Below are positions 41,684 to 50,395 of a stretch of DNA of 64,000 bases, piece after piece (the first letter of the stretch is position 1; each line of letters starts with the position of its first letter). Position numbers and translations under genes: made by a program. This DNA is from Patescibacteria group bacterium (GTDB taxonomy: Bacteria; Patescibacteriota; Gracilibacteria; UM-FILTER-43-11). The stretch spans positions 1-64,000 of the forward strand of contig JAHJBZ010000033.1 in the NCBI GenBank assembly GCA_018813295.1. The letters are read 5' to 3'. Under the pieces are notes generated by a model. The model made no database searches. It was given only the letters and a program-made list of their open reading frames with translations, and had not been told where the DNA came from.

Positions 41684-42067
41684 ATGTCAAAAAAATCACT
41701 ATTTAAAAGAATAAAAATAAGACATGTACTTGCGGTAATTGGCTTATTGTTACCACTAACAGGCTTTTTAGGTTGGAGCAATTTTTTACTTTATCTAAAT
41801 CCAATCGGCATTGTAATTAGTGCGATGTTTGCCTTCCTGCTTTCTAATATATTTGAGGGATTTACTGCTTCTTCTTATTATTATTGGTTTACATCTATGT
41901 CAATTATTGGTGCCTTGATATATTATCTAATTGGTTTTTGTATAGATAAGCTATTTAACAAAAAGCGCAATATTAAATATGTAGTATTTTTAGTTATTTA
42001 CAGCGCTTTGCATATATACGCAGCAAAATTTTTCATTGATCAAGTCACTAGTCAACTGATTATGTAG
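41684..42067 (+). CDS. Small multi-helix membrane protein
   Basis: A 127-residue protein from the ATG 41684 (MSKKSLFKRIKIRHVLAVIG); an in-frame start 19 codons upstream would add a poor leader. Four hydrophobic segments (about residues 13-33, 37-58, 68-87, 98-118). No recognisable motif. It lies upstream of two pilin genes lacking canonical starts and might be transcribed with them. Confidence 0.65.
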   Translation: MSKKSLFKRIKIRHVLAVIGLLLPLTGFLGWSNFLLYLNPIGIVISAMFAFLLSNIFEGFTASSYYYWFTSMSIIGALIYYLIGFCIDKLFNKKRNIKYVVFLVIYSALHIYAAKFFIDQVTSQLIM

Positions 42068-42097
42068 TAAAAAATAACTTAATAGAGCAATAAAATA

Positions 42098-42547
42098 ATA
42101 AAAATTCAAAAATCACAAATCAAAGGGGGTTTTAGCCTAGTAGAAGTCCTTTTTACTATTGCATTCCTTTCCGTCATTATTTTCGGCGTAATTAAGCTCC
42201 AAACCAGCAATTTAACCCTAACTAATGCCCAAAATAATGAAATAAAGGCACATTTTTTGGCAAATCAGGGGGTGGAGATTGTGGAGGGGGTAGGTGTTGC
42301 AGGAATTGGCGCTTGTGGGCCCCCATGCACTAAATATATTAATTTTGATGGTAGTGATTATAGTCTAATTGACGCTGATAACAATCCTTTTGAGGACGAT
42401 TTTGATCTAACTATTGAAATTGAAACAGCTGGCACAGCCGGTGATTATTTAGTAACTGCCATTATCGAATGGACCGACAGTGCTGGTACACATAATGTAA
42501 CCGACGGTGGCGCCGTAATAGCCAAAAGGATAATTCATAATAATTAA
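42098..42547 (+). CDS. PilV-like prepilin without a canonical start codon
   Basis: The frame contains the full prepilin motif KGG|FSLVEVLFTIAFLSVIIFGV (FSLVE begins at 42131) and continues through AGIGACGPPCTKYINFDGSDY and IIEWTDSAGTH to a stop at 42547. It is a PilV-type minor pilin. Between the upstream stop (TAG at 42083) and the motif there is no ATG, GTG or TTG. The only possible starts are ATA (42095, 42098) or ATT (42104). ATA 42098 is used here as a provisional start. Without a start it could be a silent cassette or be translated by coupling. The downstream NHL pilin has the same defect. Confidence 0.6.
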   Translation: MKIQKSQIKGGFSLVEVLFTIAFLSVIIFGVIKLQTSNLTLTNAQNNEIKAHFLANQGVEIVEGVGVAGIGACGPPCTKYINFDGSDYSLIDADNNPFEDDFDLTIEIETAGTAGDYLVTAIIEWTDSAGTHNVTDGGAVIAKRIIHNN

Positions 42548-42584
42548 ATCTAAAATCGCTAATCGCTAATCTTAAATCTAAAAT
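42545..42584. repeat. AATCTAAAATCGCTAATC word repeat
   Basis: AAATCTAAAATC and CGCTAATC words in the gap between two pilin genes. They are shared with 29125-29207 and replace the expected start region of the NHL pilin. Confidence 0.65.
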
Positions 42585-44448
42585 CAAAGGGGGATTTACA
42601 TTAGTTGAATTAATCGTTTCCTTGGCAATTACAGGAATATTGCTGGTGGGCTTGAGTATATTTTTTACCAGCACTTTTCATAATATGTTCACTGCCCAAG
42701 AACGAACCTCTGGAACGCAGAGTCAATTTGCATTAAATGAGATATTGCGTGATAAGTTGACGAGCTTGGAGGAGATTCTTTATATTGCAGCAAATGAAAT
42801 TGTTTTCCGTAGTGATACAACGGACGGCCAGATGCCGTTTACTTATGTTGGACAAGATGGCGATAATATCGTTTTTAAGGATTTCTTTGTGTTTAATGGG
42901 CTTTTTGGATCGACTTCGGGTGATGAATTTGATCCGATAGAAAATCCAGGTGGGATTGTGTATTTAAATGATGAAATGATTGATTATTACTACATTACCG
43001 CACCATTGGAAAACAAAATTTATAGATGCCCTTCGCCTCCTGCCATGGGCGGTTGTTGGGAACCAAGCCCAGCGATTGAAGGTTTGAATAGACCGACTGA
43101 TATTACGGCAGATGATATGGATTTTAATACTGCAAATTTATATGTCACAAATTCGGGTGATAATACTGTTATCAGAATAAGCAATTTAGAAAATACAAAT
43201 ACTGTTACAACGCTGGTGGATGAGGGGTTAAATTTCCCAACGGGTCTTGCTTATTATGACAATGGAACTCAAAAATATCTTTTTATCGCAGATACTTATA
43301 ATAATGAAATCAAATGGATACCAACGAATCTATTATTAAATGACTATCCCACAAATGCAATTACAGCTGTAGGCAATGGCGAAGATACAAGTTGTGATAA
43401 TACTGCAAAATACTGCCAATTAAATTTCCCAACTGGGTTGCATGCAAATGATTCTGATCATATTCTTTATATTTCTGATACTGGAAGTAATAGAATTTTG
43501 AAAATGAGTGATCCTGATCCAGCATTGGATGATTATGAAATTGCATTTAATCTTGGTATCGCTTCTCAAATTTCAGAGATTAATTTTGTATTTCCGGATG
43601 ACGTTACACTAAGCAATGTCTCAGAAAGCAATCCCAACACATTGCATACTGGGAAATACACTGAAAATGGATCTACGCTCACTTATGAATTGAATGTTCC
43701 AATCGAAGATGATGTTATACATCCAACTTTAGTTTGTGCTGGTTCACCGCCAGTTTGTATAAATCGTAACTATTTCATAGGATTTGAAGTTATTGCTGAA
43801 AATCAAATTTTTGAAGCAAATGATTCAATTCAATTGGGTTCTGAATCTTACACTGTTGATGGAATTTCAGATATCGGTGGCGGGATATATCAAATTACCG
43901 TTATACCGGCTGATACAGTAATTAATTATGCCCAAGGTACTATTGTTACCATCACCAACAACTTCCTTGCTGGTGATTATGAATTTTATTTTGATCTTAC
44001 CAGTAGCACATTTGCGAGCGACTTTAATAACATTGAAACTGAAGTTTCTGACGATACTCCTGTTGTAATTAAAACAGTTGAACAAATGCTTAGAGTTGGT
44101 GATGATATTCTCGGCACCTCTGAGGATTCAATTGAAGTACTTTATGATACAGATTTAAATTTTCCAACGGGCCTAAGTATATCTGGAAGTGATTTAATGA
44201 CTGCTGACAGCTTAGACGGTCAGATTTTAGAAGATGGTGCTTTTGATTCAAGCCTAACTCCTTACGCAATTCCCACCTCAAACTTCGACTACACCAGCGA
44301 CTTTACATTAAATTCACCACTAAGCTTCACCACTTATAATGGAGGCTCAATTCTTGAATTAGAAATTCATGCCGTTAATGATCTTGGTGATGCAGATCCA
44401 CTTAATGACATCACCGAAACTTATACACTGACGACTGCTATTAATTAA
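42573..44448 (+). pseudogene. NHL-repeat prepilin-like gene, frameshifted at the prepilin motif
   Basis: From 42573 the frame reads KSKIKGGFT and then shifts: an extra T at about 42600 puts LVELIVSLAITGILLVGLSIFF in the next frame, which stays open to 44448 (608 residues from TTG 42622). Removing one base restores KGG|FTLVELIVSL. No ATG, GTG or TTG precedes the motif in its frame. The long C-terminal part contains NHL-type propeller repeats: NLYVTNSGDNTVIRIS, KYLFIADTYNNEIKWI, ILYISDTGSNRILKMS. NHL repeats on a pilin are unusual and suggest a ligand-binding tip. The gene may be broken, or the frameshift may be a sequence error. Confidence 0.65.
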
Positions 44449-44557
44449 TTGTCTGAACTATGATTTTTTATGATTATTATGATGGGCATGATTTTTTTAT
44501 ATGCAATTAGTAAATCATAAAAATCAATTAATCACACAAATCACAGTTCAGACAATT
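44448..44557. repeat. TTGTCTGAAC-ended inverted repeat element, copy 3
   Basis: AATTGTCTGAACTATGATTT and its complement enclose GATTATTATGATG words. It starts at the stop codon of the NHL gene and makes up most of the 174-bp gap. Confidence 0.85.
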
Positions 44558-44622
44558 TTTATTTGCCTTTTCCCTCAAAACCGCGTTAAAATTACATAAG
44601 CTATCAAATTAAAATCAAAATT

Positions 44623-45108
44623 ATGACTATTCGCAAAAACAACAAAGGTTTCTCTCTCGTGGAACTGCTTGTGGTGATCACAATCATCGCGATTCTTTCT
44701 GTTACAGCATATGTTGCTTTGGGTGGGCAAACTGCTAAAGCTAGGAATTCGAAAAGAATGCAGGACTTGGATACAGTTCAAAGCGCTCTGGAAATATATT
44801 TTCTTGAAAACGTGAATACTTACCCTGTTGCTCTTGCTAACTTGGTTCCTGCGCAAATGCCAGAAATACCTGTAGATCCAGCTAATGGCACTTCTTATTA
44901 CTATGAACCCGGTGTAGCAAATAAAACTTATCAACTATCAGCAGCATTAGAAGATCAAGCAGGTGGAACAAATTATGAGGCTTATGTTATAGGAAATGGT
45001 ACAGGATTACTTGTTGCTGGAGATTCTGTTGCTGGTGGTGTTTGTACTGATGATAACAGTTGTACAGTTGACGACGGTGATACGAATTGTCTCCCATATT
45101 GTATATAA
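44623..45108 (+). CDS. Type IV major pilin-like protein (PilA/GspG-like)
   Basis: A 161-residue prepilin with leader MTIRKNNKG and FSLVELLVVITIIAILSVTAYVAL, a perfect class III-type peptidase site. Then come KARNSKRMQDLDTVQSALEIYFLENVNTYP, typical of GspG/PilE-type major pilins, and a C-terminal region ending in a double cysteine pattern (GVCTDDNSCTVDDGDTNCLPYC). It belongs to the second pilus locus and is a good candidate for its main subunit. It is followed by a peptidyl-prolyl isomerase lipoprotein gene. Confidence 0.88.
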   Translation: MTIRKNNKGFSLVELLVVITIIAILSVTAYVALGGQTAKARNSKRMQDLDTVQSALEIYFLENVNTYPVALANLVPAQMPEIPVDPANGTSYYYEPGVANKTYQLSAALEDQAGGTNYEAYVIGNGTGLLVAGDSVAGGVCTDDNSCTVDDGDTNCLPYCI

Positions 45109-45123
45109 AATAATAAAACTATC

Positions 45124-45774
45124 ATGAAAAAATTTCTCTCTATTTTAACCGTGTTCTCTTTCTTCTTGCTCGCAGGCTGCACAGCAAGCGAACAGGCAGA
45201 AATTGGCAAAGTTTATCAGGGTTCACCTGAAGTATTTAACGCTAACAAAGACGTCATTATGGAAGATTTCGACCAAAGCGCTATGCCCGAGGAGGGTGAG
45301 CAAATTGTTGTTATGGAAACAACAAAAGGAACTATTAAAATTAAATTATTCCCGGAACTTGCGCCGAAAACCGTTGAAAATTTTATCGGTTTAATTGATA
45401 AGGAATATTATGATGGGATTATTTTCCATCGTGTAATACCTGATTTTATGATTCAGGGTGGTGACCCATTGGGTACTGGAACTGGTGGTGAAAGCCTGTG
45501 GGGCGGAAAATTTGAAGATGAATTTAATCCAAATTTACATAATATTTACGGAGCGCTAAGCATGGCAAATGCAGGGCCAAATACAAATGGTAGCCAATTC
45601 TTCATCGTTCAAAAAGAAGATGGAACTTCATGGCTAGACAACCACCACACTGTTTTTGGGCAGGTGTTTGAGGGAATGGACATTGTAAATGAAATTGCAA
45701 ATGTTGAACGAGATGGGGCCGATAAACCGTTGGAGGATGTTGTGATGGAGAAGGTGACAGTGGAGACGTATTAA
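45124..45774 (+). CDS. Cyclophilin-type peptidyl-prolyl isomerase lipoprotein
   Basis: A 216-residue lipoprotein. The signal peptide ends in the lipobox LLAGC (Cys20). A cyclophilin domain covers about residues 58-215, with motifs [42 protein letters not shown] and [16 protein letters not shown]. It isomerises Xaa-Pro bonds outside the membrane and could fold exported pilins or SLH proteins. It is 16 bp downstream of the major pilin gene, hence probably part of the same transcript. Confidence 0.93.
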   Translation: MKKFLSILTVFSFFLLAGCTASEQAEIGKVYQGSPEVFNANKDVIMEDFDQSAMPEEGEQIVVMETTKGTIKIKLFPELAPKTVENFIGLIDKEYYDGIIFHRVIPDFMIQGGDPLGTGTGGESLWGGKFEDEFNPNLHNIYGALSMANAGPNTNGSQFFIVQKEDGTSWLDNHHTVFGQVFEGMDIVNEIANVERDGADKPLEDVVMEKVTVETY

Positions 45775-45925
45775 TTGTCTGAACCGCTGATTTATCGGAT
45801 TAAAATGATTACGCAGATTTTGATTTCGCTGATTTTTTTTGATTAAAATATTGCAAATTATCAATCTGTGTAATCAAAATCAGTGAAATCCGAAAAATCA
45901 GCGTGAATCAGCGGTTCAGACAATT
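45773..45925. repeat. TTGTCTGAAC-ended inverted repeat element, copy 4
   Basis: AATTGTCTGAACCGCTGATT and its complement, arms of about 70 bp made of GATT words (CGCTGATTTATCGGATT). Begins at the stop of the cyclophilin gene and fills the gap before gltX. Confidence 0.88.
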
Positions 45926-45968
45926 GGTTTTTTCATGTATATTTATTACCGACAAATAATTAATTAAC

Positions 45969-47441
45969 ATGGTTCGTGTTCGCATCGCCCCATCACCGAC
46001 AGGCTTGTTACATATTGGCACCGTAAGGACCGCGCTTTATAACTATCTTTTTGCCAAACATGAGGGTGGGACGATGATTTTGAGAATTGAGGATACGGAT
46101 AAGGAACGTAGCACTAAAGAATATGAAAAGGATATTATCGATGGTTTGGTGAAATTGGGAATTGCCGGAGATGAAGGCGTGCATATACCTGGTGATAAGG
46201 GGTATAGGCAGAGCGAAAGGACTGAGGCGTACACAAGTGATCTCAAAAAATTATTGGAGGAAGACAAAGCTTATTATTGTTTTTGCAGTAAGGAGAGATT
46301 GGAAAAAATGAGGGAAGATCAGACGGCTAAAAAGCTGCCGCCAAGGTATGATGGATGTTGTGCGGGGCTTGATCCGGCTGAAAGTAGGAAGAAGGTTGAT
46401 GGTGGGGAGAAAGCGGTTATCAGACTTCGCATTCCGCAGGATAAAGAGATTAAATTTGATGATGTGATTCGTGGTGAAACGGTTTTTCACTCAAGGGAGC
46501 TTGATGATTTTGTAATTGCAAGGGCGATTGACGATCCACTCTATAATTTGACTGTGGTTTCGGATGATCATGATATGAAAATCACTCATGTTATTCGCGG
46601 TGAGGATCATATCAGCAATACGCCAAAGCAGATTTTGATTTTTGAGGCGCTTGGGTGGGATTATCCCAAGTATGCTCATCTGCCGTTGATATTGAATGAG
46701 GATAAGAGCAAATTGAGCAAAAGGAAGAATAAAGTTTCAATTGATGACTATTTGAATGAGGGATATTTGCCGGAAGCACTTCTAAACTTCCTCGCACTGC
46801 TTGGCTGGAACACGCCGGATGAGCAGGAGATATTTAGTATGGAGGAATTGATTGAAAAATTTACATTGGACAGAGTTCACAAGGGTGGAGCGGTATTTGA
46901 TATTAAGAAATTGGATTGGATTAATGGTGAATACGTTAAAAAAGCTATTAAAGATGATGTGGATGGATTTTATGAAACGGTTTTGCCGTTTATCGACGGA
47001 AAGATTCCGACTGATGATCCCGATTTGATTAAAAAGATTTTAAGTGATCCTGATTTTGAGGGCAGATTTAAAAAGTTATCGGAGATTCCGGAAGAACTGG
47101 CTCCACTGTTTGGTGAAATGCCGGATTATCCGCTTGAACTGCTAGCCAGGGAGAAATTTCAGATCACACCTGAGATGCTAAAGACTGTTTTACCAAAAGC
47201 AAAAGAGGTTTTGGGGGCAGTGGACTGGGAGAGGGGTGACAGCAGTAAATCACAAGAGATTTCGGACAAGCTGGTGGGCATTGTTGGGGAACTTGGACTT
47301 AAAAATGGACAGGTCTTATGGCCAATTCGCGTTGCGTTATCCGGTTTGGAGAGGTCTCCGAATTTTGCGACGTTAGCTGTTTATCTTGGGAAAGAGGAAT
47401 GTGCAAGAAGACTGGACATTGCCTTAGAAAAAGTTGTATAA
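45969..47441 (+). CDS. gltX: Glutamyl-tRNA synthetase
   Basis: A 490-residue class I aminoacyl-tRNA synthetase of normal length. The HIGH motif is HIGT (15-18) within PSPTGLLHIGTVRTALYNYLFA, and the KMSKS-type motif is KLSKR (about 249). CFCSKE, CAGLDP, RGEDHISNTPKQ and the C-terminal anticodon-binding helices are present. It charges tRNA-Glu, and perhaps tRNA-Gln in a non-discriminating manner; the sequence alone does not decide this. It is monocistronic between two large repeat hairpins, without a Shine-Dalgarno motif. Confidence 0.97.
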   Translation: MVRVRIAPSPTGLLHIGTVRTALYNYLFAKHEGGTMILRIEDTDKERSTKEYEKDIIDGLVKLGIAGDEGVHIPGDKGYRQSERTEAYTSDLKKLLEEDKAYYCFCSKERLEKMREDQTAKKLPPRYDGCCAGLDPAESRKKVDGGEKAVIRLRIPQDKEIKFDDVIRGETVFHSRELDDFVIARAIDDPLYNLTVVSDDHDMKITHVIRGEDHISNTPKQILIFEALGWDYPKYAHLPLILNEDKSKLSKRKNKVSIDDYLNEGYLPEALLNFLALLGWNTPDEQEIFSMEELIEKFTLDRVHKGGAVFDIKKLDWINGEYVKKAIKDDVDGFYETVLPFIDGKIPTDDPDLIKKILSDPDFEGRFKKLSEIPEELAPLFGEMPDYPLELLAREKFQITPEMLKTVLPKAKEVLGAVDWERGDSSKSQEISDKLVGIVGELGLKNGQVLWPIRVALSGLERSPNFATLAVYLGKEECARRLDIALEKVV

Positions 47442-47454
47442 TCATCACCACATA

Positions 47455-47546
47455 CTGCTGGCTCAATGTTTTACGTGGGGTCAGCAGTGTCCGTAATTCA
47501 GTCTTCGCTGACTCCAGGTATAACCATGGAGCCAGCGATCAGCTCA
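47455..47546. repeat. Imperfect 38-bp inverted repeat before murB
   Basis: CTGCTGGCTCAATGTTTTACG, GGGGTCAGCAGTG on the left pair with GGAGCCAGCG and ACTCCAGGTATAACCATGG on the right. An upstream in-frame ATG would translate this hairpin as extra N-terminal residues of MurB. Confidence 0.72.
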
Positions 47547-47561
47547 CAAAAATTGTATAAT

Positions 47562-48461
47562 ATGAAAGGAATGGAGATAAAAGTTGAAAAAAACGTAGAT
47601 TTAAACCAATTCACCACTTACCACACTGGTGGTCCTGCTAAATTTTTTGCACGAGTGCAAAACTGGCAACAGATGTTGGGACTTCGTGAATTTGCAAGAG
47701 TGAACAAGATCCCATATTTGATTTTGGGTGGTGGTAGCAATATTTTGTTTGCAGATGAAGGGTATCCGGGGTTGGTTATTATGAACCAAATGGATAAGGT
47801 TCGCATTCACCAACACACCATTACCGCAGAAAGCGCAGTTAACTTGATGAAATTAGTTGTGATTGCTGCAAAAAATAATTTAGGCGGAATTTCCGGTCTT
47901 GCTAATGTGCCGGGAAGTGTTGGCGGTGCTGTTTATGGTAATGCTGGTGTATCGGATGTTTGTATCAGTGATGTATTTATGCATGCTGAGATACTCCCGA
48001 CAAATGGAAATAAGCCGATTATTGTTGGTCAGGACTATTGCCAGTTTGGGTATAGAACAAGCCGTTTTAAAGAGACAAAAGACATTATTCTTTCAGCTAC
48101 ATTAAAACTGCAGCCAGCACCAGCGCCATTAATTCAGTCTCAGGTTAGTGCATATGTTAAACAAAGGACTTTAAAACAACCGGTTGGAATGTCCTGCGGA
48201 AGCTTCTTTAAAAATCCAGGTGAATTTCCATCAGCCGGGTGGTTAATTGAGCAGAGTGGATGTAAGGGGATGAAGGTTGGAGGTGCACAAGTCTCTGAAA
48301 AACACGCCAATTTTATTTTAAATACAGGTACGGCAACAAGCTCTGATATTGTGAATCTTGCACTTAAGGTTCATAAAAAAGTGGAGGAGAAGTATAGTGT
48401 TAAACTCGAGCCGGAAGTGCAGATTTTGCCGGGCAGCCCTTTTAAAAACTTGAAAACTTGA
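47562..48461 (+). CDS. murB: UDP-N-acetylenolpyruvoylglucosamine reductase MurB
   Basis: A 299-residue MurB starting at ATG 47562 (MKGMEIKVEKNVDLNQFTTYHTGG), or 9 bp later. An upstream ATG at 47466 adds 32 residues that are only repeat-hairpin sequence. FAD-binding motifs LILGGGSNILFADEGYPGLV and GLANVPGSVGGAVYGNAG, the GYRTSRFK arginine and the catalytic-serine motif SCGSFFKNP are intact, with QVSEKHANFILN near the end. It reduces UDP-GlcNAc-enolpyruvate in peptidoglycan synthesis. TATAAT at 47557-47562 overlaps the ATG, so leaderless transcription is possible. Confidence 0.93.
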   Translation: MKGMEIKVEKNVDLNQFTTYHTGGPAKFFARVQNWQQMLGLREFARVNKIPYLILGGGSNILFADEGYPGLVIMNQMDKVRIHQHTITAESAVNLMKLVVIAAKNNLGGISGLANVPGSVGGAVYGNAGVSDVCISDVFMHAEILPTNGNKPIIVGQDYCQFGYRTSRFKETKDIILSATLKLQPAPAPLIQSQVSAYVKQRTLKQPVGMSCGSFFKNPGEFPSAGWLIEQSGCKGMKVGGAQVSEKHANFILNTGTATSSDIVNLALKVHKKVEEKYSVKLEPEVQILPGSPFKNLKT

Positions 48462-48503
48462 AAATTATTTTTCAAATTTTTAGATTTTCAGATTTTCATT
48501 TAA
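48455..48503. repeat. CTTGAAAA / TTTTCA word hairpin
   Basis: AACTTGAAAACTTGAAAATT pairs with TTTTCAAATTTTTAGATTTTCAG. It lies between murB and nnrD. Same words near 60525 and 52017. Confidence 0.7.
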
Positions 48504-48530
48504 AATAAAACAAATAACAACATTAAAGTT

Positions 48531-49301
48531 ATGGAAAGAAAAATAAATTCACACAAAGGCGATAATGGTAAAGTAATGGTGGTTGGGGGTAGCAAAATGT
48601 TCCACGGCGCTCCGATTCTTTGCTCTCTTGGAGCTGAATATAGTGGTGTGGACTTGGTTTTTCCGTTTATTCCACCCATCCAAGCAGAGGCGGCAAAAAC
48701 ATACTCGCTTAATTTCATTATTCAGACTTTTGAGGGAAATGTTTTGACGAATAAGGATGTAAAATCGATTTTAAATTTCAGCAGAAATGTTGATGTGGTT
48801 GTTGTGGGTCCAGGTTTGGGGACGGACCCAAAGACCAAAACCGCGGTAAAGAATTTATTGAGTCATTTAAATGTGCCGACAGTAGTTGATGCAAGTGCAT
48901 TGCTTTATACGAATTCGCTTCCAAAATCCGTAACACTTACACCACATAGAGGTGAGTTTAGGGAGCTGACGGGTGATGATCCTACTCCTGACAATGTGCA
49001 AAAATGGGCAAAAAACCTAAATGCGACTATTGTTTGTAAAGGACCTGAGGATATTATTGCGGACAGAGACGAACTCGCGATTAATGATACCGGTAATGCC
49101 ATGATGACCGTTGGCGGAACAGGTGATGTGCTTAGCGGGCTTATTGGAGGACTGATTGCTCAAGGCATGACACCTTTTGATGCTGGACAATATGCAACTA
49201 AAATTTTAGGCAAAGCTGCAGAAAATCTGGCAGATATTCAAAGCAGTATCCGTGCGATTGACTTAGCGCGTAGTATCCCTGGTATGATGTTTAATAACTA
49301 G
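48531..49301 (+). CDS. nnrD: ADP-dependent NAD(P)H-hydrate dehydratase
   Basis: A 256-residue YjeF C-terminal-type (ribokinase-like) enzyme. KINSHKGDNGKVMVVGGSK at the N-terminus, VVGPGLGTD in the middle and the signature MTVGGTGDVLSGLIGGLIAQGM near residue 200 identify it. It dehydrates damaged NAD(P)HX using ADP (bacterial form). The epimerase domain NnrE is not fused. It is downstream of murB. Confidence 0.92.
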   Translation: MERKINSHKGDNGKVMVVGGSKMFHGAPILCSLGAEYSGVDLVFPFIPPIQAEAAKTYSLNFIIQTFEGNVLTNKDVKSILNFSRNVDVVVVGPGLGTDPKTKTAVKNLLSHLNVPTVVDASALLYTNSLPKSVTLTPHRGEFRELTGDDPTPDNVQKWAKNLNATIVCKGPEDIIADRDELAINDTGNAMMTVGGTGDVLSGLIGGLIAQGMTPFDAGQYATKILGKAAENLADIQSSIRAIDLARSIPGMMFNN

Positions 49302-49303
49302 CT

Positions 49304-49436
49304 AGCGCTGTAGACCTACTTCGTGTGAACCTGCCTTTGGCGTGGACCTACTTCGTGTGGATTCCACAGGCGTTAGCCTAGGTCAACGCGAAGCTGGTCC
49401 ACGGGTGTAGCCCAGGTCCACATGAAATAGTTAAAA
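49304..49436. repeat. Period-18 GC-rich repeat hairpin
   Basis: GTGTGAACCTGCC, GTGGACCTACTTC, GTGTGGATTCC units on the left; complementary GGTCCACGGGTGTAGCC and AGGTCCACATG on the right. It fills the gap between nnrD and yggT. Confidence 0.75.
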
Positions 49437-49442
49437 TAAAAT

Positions 49443-49703
49443 ATGGAATTCCTCGCTTTCTTCTTAATCAATGTAATTCGAATAATAAAGTACGCGATTT
49501 TGGTGCGTATTTTAATGTCCTGGATACAGACTAATTCTCATGGACAGTTTTATAGGACAATTTATGAAATAACCGAACCGGTGCTCAGAATATTCCGCAG
49601 TATTTTGCCGCGTACGGGAATGATTGATTTTTCACCAATTCTTGCCTTTTTTGCGCTGGACTTTTTGCAGATTGGGATAGTGAGTTTGTTTGCGGATCTT
49701 TGA
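49443..49703 (+). CDS. YggT family membrane protein
   Basis: An 86-residue YggT-family protein with two membrane helices (about 3-25 and 62-82). The family pattern is IRIIKYAILVRILMSWI...FYRTIYEITEPVLRIFRSILPRTG...DFSPILAFFALDFL. It is a small membrane protein whose role in envelope or division is not settled. A diverged duplicate of its last 80 bp lies at 50303, across a cassette with a different gene. Confidence 0.88.
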   Translation: MEFLAFFLINVIRIIKYAILVRILMSWIQTNSHGQFYRTIYEITEPVLRIFRSILPRTGMIDFSPILAFFALDFLQIGIVSLFADL

Positions 49704-49762
49704 GGTTGTGAGGTTGCTTATGGCAGGAAGATTCTTAAATGACTTTTAATTTTTAGAAATTT

Positions 49763-50236
49763 TTACCTTAAAGTTTGGCCAATTTTATTACGAGCCTCAA
49801 ATTGTCTTCTGTTTTCTTCAACTTGTGAAAAAATCCCTTTCGCATATTCATTGCCTGCAACTGCATTTCTTACGTTTTGTTCAAATTCTTCGTCCCAATG
49901 TGAGTCTGGAGCGTTTGGAAAAACAGTGCTTCTGTCCTCTGTCTCAACAGTAATCGTACTCCCTCTAACAATAAGATCAAAATCTCCTGCTTCTATTGCA
50001 GGTAGTATTTTATTTTGTATTTCTTCAATTTGATGGAAGTCTGCATCTGAATGCATTCTCATCATTTTTTCATCCTTTTTTTCATCACCTGAAGATACTG
50101 TCATGCCAGCACGTCTCTTTACAAGTTTAGCAAATTCTTCGACAATGACTTTTCCTAGTTGGATTTTTTCAGCTAATTCTTTTTGTTCATTATCTTCTGA
50201 AATTCCGGGAGCGTTCTTACCTTGAGGGCTATTCAT
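49763..50236 (-). CDS. Hypothetical protein in a cassette flanked by yggT duplications
   Basis: A 157-residue, soluble, charged and mostly helical protein with an alpha/beta centre (GDFDLIVRGSTITVETEDRSTVFPNA). No signal, no membrane segment, no recognisable family. It is transcribed opposite to its neighbours from an excellent promoter at 50268-50296. It sits between the real 3' end of yggT and a diverged copy of that end, so it was probably acquired by recombination. Confidence 0.7.
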   Translation of the reverse strand: MNSPQGKNAPGISEDNEQKELAEKIQLGKVIVEEFAKLVKRRAGMTVSSGDEKKDEKMMRMHSDADFHQIEEIQNKILPAIEAGDFDLIVRGSTITVETEDRSTVFPNAPDSHWDEEFEQNVRNAVAGNEYAKGIFSQVEENRRQFEARNKIGQTLR

Positions 50237-50267
50237 AATATAAAAAGTTAGAAAATATTACATTAAT

Positions 50268-50296
50268 AGTATATCAAATAATTATATTTATGTCAA
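50268..50296 (-). promoter_or_regulatory. Promoter of the 49763 cassette gene
   Basis: TTGACA and TATACT on the minus strand with a 17-bp spacer, 32 bp upstream of the ATG. Confidence 0.78.
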
Positions 50297-50302
50297 GTGT
50301 TT

Positions 50303-50395
50303 CGCACGGGAATGATTGATTTTTCGCCAATTCTTGCTTTTTTTGCATTGGATTTTTTGCAGATTGGAATAGTGAGCCTGTTCGACACGATATAA
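50303..50395 (+). pseudogene. Diverged fragment of the yggT 3' end
   Basis: Encodes RTGMIDFSPILAFF and ALDFLQIGIVSLF, identical in protein to yggT residues near 57-83, then ends FDTI and stop. Differences from yggT are nearly all silent (CGT/CGC, TCA/TCG, GCC/GCT, GAC/GAT), so it comes from a gene that evolved under selection. No start and no N-terminal half. Homology begins abruptly at 50303. Confidence 0.88.

Noticed and set aside
47466-47561. Upstream ATG as the true murB start
   Set aside because: The extra 32 residues are translated repeat hairpin; conserved MurB sequence begins after ATG 47562.
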